A stretch of 64,000 bases of DNA from Entonaema liquescens (lineage: Eukaryota; Ascomycota; Sordariomycetes; Xylariales; Xylariaceae), in contig CADCSX010000001.1 in NCBI GenBank assembly GCA_902805475.1, forward strand, positions 2,170,001-2,234,000, written 5' to 3'. The position numbers and the translations under genes are program-made. Under the pieces are notes generated by a model. It was not told where the DNA came from, did no database searches, and was given only the letters and a program-made list of their open reading frames with translations. Of this stretch, positions 1 through 11,400 are shown one piece after another; the first letter of the stretch is position 1, and each line of letters starts with the position of its first letter.

Positions 1-248
1 AGAATCCAATAGTAATACATCTGGTCTTGAATATGAATTTCCTTGCAGAACGAAGCAAAACTTCTCCCCAAGTGTTTGTGTATCTCTAAAATAATATCAA
101 CATCAACCCGCAGCTAAGGAAACCCAAACGCCAATTACTATGCTTATGCCCGTTTTAACTTATCCAAAATAATCCCATCATGCAAGGCCTTGACAGATGT
201 GTCCGGCCGGATTCGACAGGTCAACGAGTGGATGCGCAGGGGTCACAA
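1..248. other. 3' flank of the GH76 gene, no gene seen
   Basis: This AT-leaning stretch lies downstream of the stop of the minus-strand GH76 gene and probably holds its 3' untranslated region. I looked for a further exon that could add a hydrophobic GPI-attachment tail to that protein and found none. Confidence 0.4.
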
Positions 249-1700
249 TTACTGACCAGCCGGCTTCGGTGGCACCTTGCCTGTGCCCTTGACGTGCTTG
301 ATCTCACCGGCCTTGAACGGCGGTCGCGTCTGATGAGAGAGCAGTCCGTGTACGGTTTCCAGAGCCGTCAGCTGCTGACCTAGTCCAGTCACCCCATCGA
401 AACCACCGGTATACCACTTCTGTCCACACGTAGTACCGTCCTCCCCTCCGGAACAAGCCTTGCCAGCCGCAGTAGCGGAAGCGCTCAGCAAGGAGTACAC
501 TTGGTTTAACGTCGAAGGCATCATTCGCGACGTAGCCCACATGAAGCGCGCAAGGTAGCCCTTGAAAGATTTCATGTCGGTGTTGCAGAGCTCGTACGGT
601 TCGCAGGAGTGCTCGAACATGATGTTAGTCGCGTTCGGGTACGGGCTGAAGTAAGAGTCTGCTGCCTTCAGGAGACCGTTCGTTCGAGCTCCCCACGTCT
701 TGTCTCCATTCGTGTAGTTGTAAAGGACGGCGGCTCCATACGTGTAAATACCCTGCGAGTACGAGAATGACAGCTTGTTGATCTTAGCGCAATTGTCTTC
801 AATACCGGCACCGTCGTAAACCATGTAGTCCTGGTCTATGAACCCAACCTTCTCAGACCAATCATATACCTTCTTCGCCCACTCAAAGTACGTGTCGTTG
901 CCGGTTGCCCGTGCAAGGCGTGCTGACAATTGGAAGAAGCCGCCGTTGGAAACGCTGTTCTTGTATGTCATGCCGTTCGGGTTATCCTCAAAGATTTGCC
1001 AGAGAAGTCCACCTCCACAATTAGTGTCGTTCCACCTCACGACCATCGTGTTCCAGGCATTTTCTGCGATGTCAAGCCAAGGGGGAATACTGTCGTCAGG
1101 CTGGGGAAAGTTCCGCTCAGCGGCGTTAAGAATAGCAAAAGACCAGAAGGCCTGGTCATCGTTTCCTTCGGAGCCAAAGTGCAATGGCGCCATAAGATCA
1201 AACTTGGGGCCGACTTGTGATAGTAAGGCCTGCGTAATGACTTCATCGTAGCTAGAATCACCCGTGTAATGGGAATAATCTAGCATAGCTCCCCAGGCCG
1301 CACCTGCTTCCCACCAGTCTAACAATCCAGTCAGTGTAGTTCAGAGGGTAAGAAACAAGGAAGTAGGCTGATAAATCTTACAGTATGGTTCGGGGAAAAC
1401 TGCAATAGTCTAAAGGAAATACATTAGCTCTAACTCAAAGAGAACAGGACTGGGGGATCATGGTATTCCATACCTGTGGAGTGTTTGTCACGTTTCCAGA
1501 GTAATATGACATGAGACCATGCGCAAGCGTACTAGAAACACCGCGGATAGATGCTAAGCATAAGCAACTCATTAGTCTACGTCGTCTAGTGTAATATCAA
1601 GATGTTACAAGCACATACCTGGGTCTTTGACATTGAGGTCTTTCGGCGCTACGAATGCCGCTGCCAGCGTAGCGGCCGTGTTGACCGATTTCATAAACAT
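249..1700 (-). CDS. GH76 family mannan endo-1,6-alpha-mannosidase, DFG5/DCW1-like
   Basis: This is a glycoside hydrolase family 76 protein of the Dfg5/Dcw1 type. In yeasts these act at the cell surface and are thought to help transfer GPI-mannoproteins to wall glucan. Four exons join in phase: 1700-1619, 1553-1474, 1409-1382 and 1318-249, giving 419 residues. The product begins with a probable signal peptide (MFMKSVNTAATLAAAFVA). Diagnostic family segments are PYYWWEAGAAWGAMLDY near residue 61 and the Asp-Asp pair in GNDDQAFW near residues 117-118, the expected catalytic acids. A second in-frame Met at 1694 is an alternative start. Odd point: many Dfg5 proteins end in a hydrophobic GPI signal, but this one ends in a polar tail (KGTGKVPPKPAGQ), so it may be secreted rather than anchored. 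The family call is firm; substrate and anchoring are inference. Confidence 0.9.
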
Positions 1701-3843
1701 GTTTGCGTGAATTACTGAAGGAAACTGTATCGCGCAGCGAACTCAAATTTTATAAATAATGGGAAATTGCAAGTGTCGTCTTGTAATCCGTTGTACTTCC
1801 AATTCTCGATGTCGAAGGGGAACACTAGGTGTAAAGTAAAGGACCGAAATAATTTTAAAAAGGTAAGAAGCGAATGGAGAAAGTGATGACGATGTCGTCT
1901 TGTAGAATCAAAGTGATAGAATGGCAGAACTTCTGTAAGTATGCACAAAAAATAGAAGAATAGCCTGTTTAAGTGATTGTCTAAATCTACAACAAGCCAA
2001 GAAAGGAACGACGACCAAGGAAAATAGAAAGAAAGAACAATCAACGCTGACTTGACAAGAGACACCAAAGAAAGGATGGATAGTGATTTGGAATAAGGAA
2101 CTTGTCCGTGACAGACCATCACAATGTGTAAGTGGGGGACAATAAGCTTTTATTCAGATCTCGTAGGAATCGTGGTCTGGACGTGGTCCACAGCCACACA
2201 AAGGGGTGGTTGTATTACCATGGACGTAGCGAATCGCGTTTATTGGCATTCGCAATAGGAAACTGGTGTGTTCCTGGTATTCATTAGGAGACACCGGCAT
2301 CCTATGCCGACTAGGCCATGAGGACTGGTTGACATATTCGTCCGGGGAGGCTTGAGACCATCTATTTTATTAGATCGACTCCGTGTGGAGGCTACTATGT
2401 GTTTTTCACGGTAATCGAGCACCAATCCTATAACAGTTTATATCCATCAGCTAGAAAATGAAAGGTCATCGATCGACATAACAATTCTAAGGCTTACGCT
2501 AGAAGCACTTCGATGGTGTCCGAGAATGGATTTAAGAAAGCGGAAGCTCAAAAACAAAACCGGTAGCCTATCAAATCTGTATGGATCGCCGAATGGATTT
2601 TCAGGGGTATCGAGGGGTAACAGGGATTTCCATGTTGGTGATCTAAAAATGCCACGCAAGGAGATAGCGACGACGTTTGATTGGCTATTAATTCAAATCA
2701 AGCTTCTCATCAGGGCCGCCGGGACACCTGAAACATGAAACAAAAGCCTCTGGACTTCCTATTTCTGCCCTTAGACGCCCGATGTGTCTCTACCGCGCGA
2801 TTACAACGAATGTCGCTTACTTGCCCAGTCTAAGCAGGTATTCACTTCTAATTCTAGCTTAGGGGCTATTTTTATCATCTGTCAATGTATGGTTATTCAC
2901 TATGAAGTCAATTCACCAAAAAGCTACGGGTAAGGTACGCGAATGCTGTTGATGTTGAAATAAAAGAGTCGACTCTGAAGACTCACTGATAGAAGGGGTC
3001 TGCTCAACGGCCTAATATGATAATTCTTAAGATCGTAGGCTCGTGAAACTAATAATTCTATAGCCGCGCAATATATTCATTACCAACACGCAGCGAACTA
3101 TCCAATAGGTGATACATGTATCCTTCGATGAAATAGACGCTCTTCCGCTCTTCCATCGTTGGCAAAGCAACATTTAGATGAACAATCATCTCATATCTCT
3201 CTTTGATACTTCATACTTCATACTTCATACTGAGGCTTAGCTCAGCGTATCAACTATTTAACGGCCAGTTGCCAGATCGTGTATCCGGACAGTATTATGC
3301 AATAGTCTCACATACTCTCAGCTTTGTGAGAGCGCCCGCTCGTTTGGCCAGAGCAATCACAAACGTAAGAACCCGCCGTCAGTATGCAAACAAGGTTGTC
3401 TGCTCCCGTCCTTGCCACGTTCTCGCCATAACTGCGGTGGCAAGAGAAAAATGACACTGTCCGTACGGCAATACGGCGGACAACATGCTCTATTCTACAT
3501 AGATGATGCAGTAACATTTAACAAAACTACCGAGTCCAGCACATGTTGTCATACGATGGTCGTTTTTGCTAATGAGGGTAATCTCACGCGCGTATCACAG
3601 CAGAATGCTATTTTGACTCGGACGACATAAGATCTTACGTAGGATAGTTGCGCAGATCAGGCGTAGCAATAATTATCGCGTCTCCGAATCATACGCAAGA
3701 GATTAGGAATAACAGAAGCGAGGATTACTTCTCACGTTCATCTCTTACAATACGGGTATAAAAATAATGTAGAGAAACAGCGAGAAAAGAAAAAGAAAAA
3801 AAAAAAAAGAGACTGGTACAGAAGGAATTTAACCTTCAATTGT
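1701..3843. other. Intergenic, promoter side of the GH76 gene
   Basis: I see no convincing gene here on either strand. The open frames are short, lack family motifs and overlap in conflicting frames. The region includes the promoter of the GH76 gene and, at about 3785-3810, an A-rich run that would be a T-rich run on the strand of the neighbouring tRNA gene, a possible Pol III terminator. Confidence 0.5.
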
Positions 3844-3915
3844 TGGACTCGCGGGGAATCGAACCCCGGACCACTCCCATGCTAAGGGAGTATTATACCA
3901 CTAAACCACAAGCCC
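3844..3915 (-). tRNA. tRNA-Ala (anticodon AGC)
   Basis: The minus strand folds as a complete 72-nt cloverleaf. The acceptor stem is GGGCTTG paired with CGAGTCC plus discriminator A. The anticodon arm is CTCCC-TTAGCAT-GGGAG with anticodon AGC, and the T arm is CGGGG-TTCGATT-CCCCG. Base pair 3-70 is G-U, the classic identity element for alanyl-tRNA synthetase, which independently supports Ala. No intron is present. Confidence 0.95.
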
Positions 3916-5742
3916 AGGTAACCACAAGCTGGTGGATGATGTGACAATAGATTTGAATTTTGCATTTATAAAACTTGTGCGCGCGATTAGTGGAGTTACC
4001 CTCTAACCCCACGCTTATCAACTCGCACATACATATATGCAGATACAGCGACTATGAAGTTAAGAGGCTAGCAACGAGTTACTACTGACCCTGACCTCTA
4101 TTCCTACGCCTTGTCGTACTATAATTGTCGCATATGATATATAAATCCCTAGGAGGAGTATTAACCAATGCCTCTAAGTGTATATGTATGCAATGCCGAA
4201 TATACTTCGAGTAACGTTTATGATGGAATGCTATATCGCCATTACACGATCATATGGATAGACCATTCTTAAATATGACATAAATATGAGATAAATGTAG
4301 AGCATAGCGAAGCTTTTGTTGCCTTCAGAGGCCACATTCATACGTATAGTCTAATATAGATAGTGAAGGCTAAAGAGTTGGATTTTTAGACTCTCTATAG
4401 TTAGAAACCATTCATATTGCCGTTAGTTGAAAACATAGGCGTCTTAGTGAAGAGAAAATTCTACTGATTCTTGCAAGCCAATGGGATTTCTCTATTTCTT
4501 CTTTCACCCGTCCTCGTTTGCTCTAACACGCAACAGACGATGGTGTATTTGATCCTGACTGATCAGACACGGCCGGAAGCCATCAGTCAACCCCCGCTGA
4601 CGCTTGCTAGCTTGGTGCAATACATCTAATCTCATCAAATAAGTTGGAGTATGACTCGGGTTGATGGGGTATACGGCTCAATTTATTTCATTTATCGTGT
4701 CGTCGATATATGTGAGGCCGAAAGGTGTTTCCTTGATATGTATTCGAGCTGAACTTTGCTCGATCTTCATTTCCTCGTTTTAAGTTTTGCTTGTCTAGGA
4801 CATGCAGAGATGGCGAAAAAAATCATGATACTCTCTCCGTGACTTGACGCGTTCGATTATCAAGTGCAACGTAGTATGGAGGGTTGAATATTAGCTTTTA
4901 AGCAAGATGAAAAGCAAAAGTGTGCTGTGCTGCGATAGCCAGTTTCTACGTTATATGTTACATTATTTGTCATGAAGATATGATATTAAAGCGAATGTAG
5001 GTTTAGCTAGTAGTATGATGAGAGTCTGACCGCATGCCAATCATGTCAAGTCCGTAGCTAGACGTAAACTTTCAACATAGGCGGTCCGTGTACCCATGAC
5101 TATAGCCAGTGACGTTTGTGACCTAGTCTCAATGCCGCCAATGGTTCTCAACTCAAATTATCTTAGATATTTCCCTTATAATTTGGTTACCCGCTCTTGA
5201 TAGACTAAGGAACTTATACTCCTGTGTTAGCTTCTAATTTCAACGGAACCGGGGGCTGGGGTGAGCCTCATCGAACTAGTCATGTGAAATAGGACTTCTC
5301 CACGGGTGACCGGGTCTGATTAAGTACGCTTCAACTTGAACAGCATAGCAACTGGCTACTCCGGTATGAATGGCCAACTTGCGTAGAAGTGTTTCATTGC
5401 CCCGTATAGCTATCATCTACTAATCTGGTTCTACGATGATAATCGTGGTCTAATGGTTCTTACCCGCGTCTGACCATATGACCTAAATCTCGAGGCCTGA
5501 AGCGGAGAAATCCAAAGGGGTTCTTGAGGATTGAGTTGCGCAAATTGACTATCCATACTGGAAAGTTGATCATTAGTTACCTTCTATCTCGTTTCATTGC
5601 GCCGGAGGATGATGCATCCCTCTAAACGGATGCCGAGCTTCTACATTATAGTCAACTCCGAAAAGAACAAATGGCGAGCCGCGTTGAGATGAGAGCTTCA
5701 TGATGTGTACCGTAGGAGTCCGTTCGTATAGATCTGGTGTTG
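3916..5742. other. Intergenic region, nothing recognised
   Basis: About 1.8 kb of moderately AT-rich sequence separate the tRNA gene from the small secreted-protein gene. I see no exon chain, RNA gene or repeat array that I can support. Confidence 0.45.
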
Positions 5743-5750
5743 TATAATAA
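5743..5750 (+). promoter_or_regulatory. Possible TATA box of the small secreted-protein gene
   Basis: TATAATAA lies about 110 bp before the start codon of the cysteine-rich protein, a plausible distance for a TATA element with a short 5' leader. This is a weak call from position and sequence alone. Confidence 0.3.
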
Positions 5751-5859
5751 GGGCGTAGACGAAGACAAGTTCTTCCTACCAACAGCATCATCCTATAGTC
5801 ATCAGCTACATACCAAACTTATACATTACTTATCCAGCTTCTCGCTACTCAACTCCAAA

Positions 5860-6145
5860 ATGAAGTTCTTCACGATTCTAGCCTTCGCCACGGCAGCCAT
5901 TGCCACTCCTTATGGGGTCGACCCCTCAGACACCCAGCAATCCCAGCAATGCACGCCTATAGACTACGCCTGCAAATCCGACCTCTCAGGTTGGCTCGTT
6001 TGTAATGTCGATGGCATCTTCCTCGTAAATAGCACCATAAGTTTCTCCTGTTTCCTTTGATGCTGACGATTCCACGTAGGATGGAGGGAATTGCCCCCCA
6101 GGCACTACATGCCAATACATCAACGATCTGCCGTACTGCATTTAA
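5860..6145 (+). CDS. Small cysteine-rich secreted protein (CBM19-like or effector-like)
   Basis: Two exons, 5860-6024 and 6080-6145, are separated by a 55-bp phase-0 intron (donor GTAAAT, acceptor CACGTAG, branch-like CTGAC). The product is only 76 residues. It starts with a clear signal peptide (MKFFTILAFATAAIATP) and the mature part holds six cysteines in the order C-x6-C, V-C-N, N-C-P-x-G-T-x-C, and Y-C at the end. The spacing (CTPIDYAC, GWLVCNVDG, GGNCPPGTTC, LPYC) resembles small fungal chitin-binding CBM19-type domains and related apoplastic effectors. Function is not established: carbohydrate binding or an effector role are both inference. Without the intron the frame runs on to a longer reading with no second cysteine cluster, so the spliced model is preferred. 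Confidence 0.75.
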
Positions 6146-6460
6146 TATCGAGGTGCGGCGGAGCGAGCCTAGGGAGTCTAGGTCTATCAGGCAGAGTTCG
6201 TCATACTATAAATTGATGAGTGGTGTAAATTTACGTGGTCTGAACCGGCACTATGAACGGTTGGTATAGGAAAAGGGAACATGACGATACACCGTCAATG
6301 CTGTCACTCCTTTAAGTTAGTTGGAACAAATATGTTAAATTTATACGCTCCTTGAATGCTATATAACCCTATTCACCCATGATGAAATGTTTAGTGATCC
6401 TCCAACCCAACACCTCTCTAGTTTATAAAGCATCTAATTAATTAAGGTAATATCCAATCT
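6146..6460. other. Short intergenic region between convergent genes
   Basis: This is the tail-to-tail gap between the secreted-protein gene and EED. It probably contains both 3' ends. It is AT-rich and no further feature is visible. Confidence 0.5.
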
Positions 6461-8429
6461 TCAGCTGGGTCGATCTTGGCTTGGCTTCTTTTCTTTATCT
6501 TCTGTTCGATCTTTCCTATGCCACCGGTCTAGGATGATGGCCAGATTCTTGCTGCCCACAACCACGCACCATTCACCGCTGGTGCTCCAAGCAACTTGGC
6601 GTCCAACGAAGTCCTTAACTGTAACATTGCTCTGCGAGTGTGCTCTTATGGGTTCCTCGACGCGTGTCATGTCATATTTCAGTTCCCACTGCTCCAACGT
6701 CTCTGGGGAATAATTCGTATTGAGATCAAAGTGCGTCTCGACGTCTACGCTACCTGTGCGTCCGGACGCGACGGACTCTCTGTCGCTAGCTGCATCCCTA
6801 AGCTTGCTAACGGCATCTCCCTTATGTCTATGCTGAATGGGCGCTAACCATCCTGGACGTTGAATTGGTTGGGTTTTATCACGAGCAGGGTCTCGAACTT
6901 CGCTGATGAAGTCGTGATAACTTCCCAGGCGCGCTAGGTCCCAGAAGAAAATCATAGCCTTCGCATTGCCGAATGCTAAGATCGGGTGCTTGTCCTTGTC
7001 GTGGAAGAGCTTAAAGCGTAGGTAGAACTGGTGGCCACAATGCGGCGTCCAAAACTCTAATAGGCGAGTATACTGAGGTGGACATGCCGATGCTGTCGCC
7101 GGAGCAAAGGCAGAACGGGTTAGGCGTTCTGTGTCGCTCGTAGTAGGCGCCTCGGACATTTCAGGGGGAGGATCGCGAGATGAGAACCCTTCGATTCGCC
7201 ATAGCACGATTATGTCCTCGTGGCAGGCCCTTGAGAGAATAAGATCACCAAAGAAAGCCACACTATCGTCTTGTTAGAGTTTTCCTTGTGATTTTATAAA
7301 TCCACTTACCAATCTACTATGCCGCTATGCACCTCAGAAGTGAAGAAATGAGGATAATGTATTACAATTGGCTTTGCGGGATTTTTGCCACTGGGTTCAG
7401 GAGGCAAGTTAGGAAGCGTCCACTAGTTATAGTATGTCAATAAGATCACAAACGCGTTAAGTAGCTAGAATATCGAACAGCTTACCAGACAGATAACATT
7501 ATCATGCCCTGCGGAGAGAACATAACGGCCGCTATTATGAAATGCCTAAGAGGGGTCAATATCTGAGGAAGCCATTAGAACGACCAGACACATACCACGG
7601 TCAACAGTCCTGATGAGTGCCCTTCTCCGGCAAGGAGGCAGACACATGGTTGCTTCGAGTGCGCAGGATCGAGACTCCATATTCGAACAGTAGTATCTTC
7701 TGATGCCGATGCGATCAAAAGGAAATCCGTTGGGCACGTAGCAAGATCATTGATTTCCTCCAAATATCGTCAGTCTGACATCCTGGCTAACTTGCTCTCG
7801 AACTCACTCCTCCGTGGCCTACGAGGACCTATAAGATATTAGCTGGGGAGTAGTTACGATTACATTTGAAATATATCTGACCTTTACTAGCTTACCCTGA
7901 ACAACGTCGTAGACCTTGATCTTGGCGTCCCTCCCAGCTACGCATAAGTACGGTACTTCCGTTTCGGGATCTTTAGTCCAAGTGCAGCTACAGTTCAGTG
8001 CTTCTTTCTACGTTTCCATAAGCTATAAAGACCGTAACATAAGTTGCAGTCGAACTTACGTCGTCGTCCCTGAAGAGCTGAACAAGCTCGTAAGGAGGAG
8101 TAATCTTGCTGGACAGTCGATATATTACGACATGCTTTTTGCTGACCGCGGCAAACACCGGATCGTGTGTGACGTCCCCATATGGGTAGAACTTCACATC
8201 GAAGAATTCTAGCACATGTTAGAGAATCCTCGATAGCGTCGAAGAGATGCCTCACCTGTGTCTTGGTCATCTGATGCCAAGTTTTGGGAATCGTCCTATG
8301 AGGCAAGGATTAGTCTATAACCAAGTCCGGGTCCGAGGCACCATCAGCTTGGAGAAGCCTCACCTCAAAACCGATGGAGGCCTTCACTCGTGGGAGGTCC
8401 CACTCGTCACTGCTGATCGCGGATGGCAT
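6461..8429 (-). CDS. eed: Polycomb repressive complex 2 subunit EED (WD40 protein)
   Basis: EED is the WD40 scaffold of PRC2, which places H3K27 methylation and defines facultative heterochromatin in the nucleus. Nine exons join in phase: 8429-8364, 8295-8256, 8208-8060, 8007-7882, 7828-7808, 7757-7596, 7545-7486, 7422-7310 and 7262-6461, giving 512 residues. The family is recognised from FFDVKFYPYGD, the WD repeat ending EDTTVRIWSL, GEGHSSGLLTV, GHDNVICLWTLP and above all VDCVAFFGDLILS followed by CHEDIIVLWRIEGF, which match the EED consensus closely. The C-terminal blade is present (VAWSTSGEWCVVVG). Exon 5 is a 21-bp micro-exon encoding VLVGHGG. Exon 4 needs the weak donor GTCAGA, because the nearer GTAAGC breaks phase. 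A 170-residue polar insertion typical of fungal EED lies between the last blades. Start chosen at the first ATG in phase with exon 2. Confidence 0.93.
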
Positions 8430-11400
8430 CTCGAAAGAGTGTCTTGCATAATTATCTCTCAAGTTGATAGGCCCGGTCTAAGCGGGGCGGGTTTGTTAGA
8501 GAGTGATGAGAAGTTAAGACCGAATGGTTTGAAAGTGAAGCTGGGATTGAACCATTCAGGGGTCATTCCCAAGATGTGGCTAGATGTTGGTCGGGTGTGA
8601 GTGGATACGCGGACCTTCGTGAGAGCTGAACTCGCCCAGGTGCTAATTTGAATAGTTTAGATATGACGCTGGCTGCGTGATTGTTGATCGTTAATCGTTA
8701 ATCGTTAATCGTTAATCGTTGATCGTTGATCGTGGAACCTCGATGCTCTACTACCTTGACATCTTTGTAGGGATCGGGTTACCAATAATCAACATCTGAA
8801 TAGCTTCTCGAACTTATTGCTTATTGTGGATTTGAGAGAAGGTACCTTTGAATTCAGGTGCTCAGTGTTCAGTGTTCAGTAATCAATTATTCCACAACGT
8901 CAAGCCGCAAACCAAATAAACGCTAGACAAGGTTGTGGCTGGAGCTCCCATGTCGTTTTTGCTTACCCTTGCGTATAAAAAAAGGGTAGCTTCGAATTAA
9001 GGAAGCCTCTACCTTGTACATACGCACGTTCTTACATAAGCAAGTACACGGGGGAAGAACTGGGAATTACCTGTGAATTTTTGAATTTCTAGGACAAGTT
9101 CCCCGTACCAAATACCGGGACCGGTTCGAATACCTCGAGTATACCTACTTACTACCACTGTCACCTGTAATCTCTCTCGACGGGAACGCATCAGGTATGT
9201 ATTTTTACGAGGTATACCTTACGACACTACATTTTGGGTACTGTGTAAAACCCTGCACAGACCTCCACGTCTACTGGAACTTTTGAAATTCTTTTTGGAT
9301 GTCGTTTCGAACGGGCAGAAGGGCTCCATCGTTACGGCCGTTTGACTGCTTGTCATGCTGGGGTGGCCCTCTTAGGGTCCAAGGGTTTATTCGTCTCCAA
9401 CCTGGAGTACCCAATTCTCATCCAATTGTAATTCGCCCTAAGCTCTTCAGCCGCTAGCTTTGCAATGACGCCCAAGAAACTGGTTGAGCAATCCCAGACT
9501 CCGCCAACTTAGTGGTCTTTAGTATTGGAGGGGACCCTGGCAAGGCGAATCCGCCCATTGACACACACCCATGAACGAAACGCGAAGAGCGCAATACTAC
9601 ACATTTCGCCATGTACGACGTGCGATACTGCATGCGCGACTCAGTCATGCTGACTGATAATGCAATCGAACTGCATAGGCCGCATTTCACATGCAACAGC
9701 TTGGAAAATGTTGTAATCGAGCAACCTATGAGTCTAAAGATGATGTATGTAGTGCATAAAAGTCGCTTCACTCGAATGCAAGCTGCTCTGCTTCGTCGCT
9801 TCGTTGGGAGATACGACGACGTCGTGCCATGAAAATAGCATGCAAACCAGAGACTATGTATGGTCACAGGGGACGCAATAGTGCTGCGATATACTTGGGT
9901 AGCTTCCTCTTGGATTTTGCCCTCATTTACGACTTGCAGTCTGCGTTGATAGGCACGGCTGATGCTGATGATAATACCCTTACTAGATTTTTCCGTCTTG
10001 GCAGCGCCCCTGTAGAATATCCCCATACCAAGCTCATATCCTGGCAAGCGTGGGAAAGCAGATATGTTTTTGACTGAGTCTACGCGCGAAAATGATTCAG
10101 CAAGCCATCAGGACTGATGCAGGTACCTGACAATCCCAAACTACACAATAACGCCATCAAGGGATGAACTACATATGACCACATCGTCCACTTAAGAAAA
10201 CGACCAGGTAGTACGGTCCAATCAGTGCTCGCCGATGGCCAAAACTGTTCAGGGCAGTTCGAAATCATAAACTCTGATGGGAGCTTTTAATAGCGTCTAC
10301 CCCTGTCTGCCGGACTTGATCTCCTTTATGATAATAAGGGGAATTTGATAACGTGGCCGGCTGGACGAGTTCCCGGTTGGACTAGCCTTGAACTTGTAGG
10401 GAGAGTATCTTTTGATATCCCGGACTTGTTAGTTAGAGCGATGCTACTGTTGCCGTGATTTCATGTGTAGCAATGATGGATTTATCAACTTGTTAATAGT
10501 AAGCAATCCTGTCTATTTGTGAACCGCGAAGCCCTAAGTTGCTATTATGTAAACAGAATCATGATAGGACCACCTTCTTCGTCAGTGTGTATTATAAACC
10601 ACTTACTTACGGGCTCGTCCCGTGGAGTCCGAAAGCAAGCCGATTCCCGAAGATGGCGACGAAATAGAACGCTACTATTCGTATCCACTTAGTATGGGGA
10701 GGAAGATTGTACCATAACAAGGCTTCAAGAGTCTTCGTCAACTCTCGACGACAACAGCGACATTACCACGTGCGATGCCGAGAAGTTGCCGAGAGAACAA
10801 AACTGGAAGCCGTCTTCAGTTCCAGGTTGTAATAAATCCTAGCAGCAGATCCCAAGGGACCTAGTTTACCAATTCGGGATCGTTTAGTTCTCGTAGGCTT
10901 CGAAAAGCACTAAACTTGGGTCGGCTTCATAAACTTGATAACCACAAAAACCACTCCCGCAACGTTAGTTCAGCCCTTGCTTGCAAAGTGTACGTACCTA
11001 GGGTAAGGACTAGAAATGGTTATCAATTCCGTTAGATCCTTGCGACGAGCCTCTATCTCGCAAGCAATTCCTAAATTGTTATGAAGATCCTTGCTTGTTC
11101 TGATATCATTCTTGATCGCGTGTAGAATTGTAGGAATAAGCGTATGTTCTTCGGGGTTGACTATTCAAATAGCTATATAAGAAACTACATATATAGAAGA
11201 AGAGTATATAAAATAGTTTATAACTATTGAAGAGAAAAGAATGTATACATACCTACGTATTATTTACACATAATATAAAAATCAAAATAATTGAATGTCT
11301 CTCCTATTCATCAGGTGTTTATCATGAGCTAAATTTATGACGTGTGTGCGTGAGATTTTCGGATGCGAGTTCCGTCGTGCGGAATGAATGCCGACTAGGT

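Noticed and set aside
9100..9150. GGTTCGAATAC, resembling a tRNA B box
   Set aside because: The flanking bases do not form a T stem, and no A box, anticodon arm or acceptor stem is present at the right distances.
9454..10047. 197-codon open frame on the minus strand
   Set aside because: Length is notable, but the translation shows no motif, signal or domain, is rich in Ser, Arg, Cys and Thr like random sequence, and is overlapped by open frames on the other strand. No exon chain or promoter context supports it.
10640..10720. Coding-like stretch (PIPEDGDEIERYYSYPLSMG)
   Set aside because: Only about 30 codons before a stop, no start, no partner exon and no recognised family.
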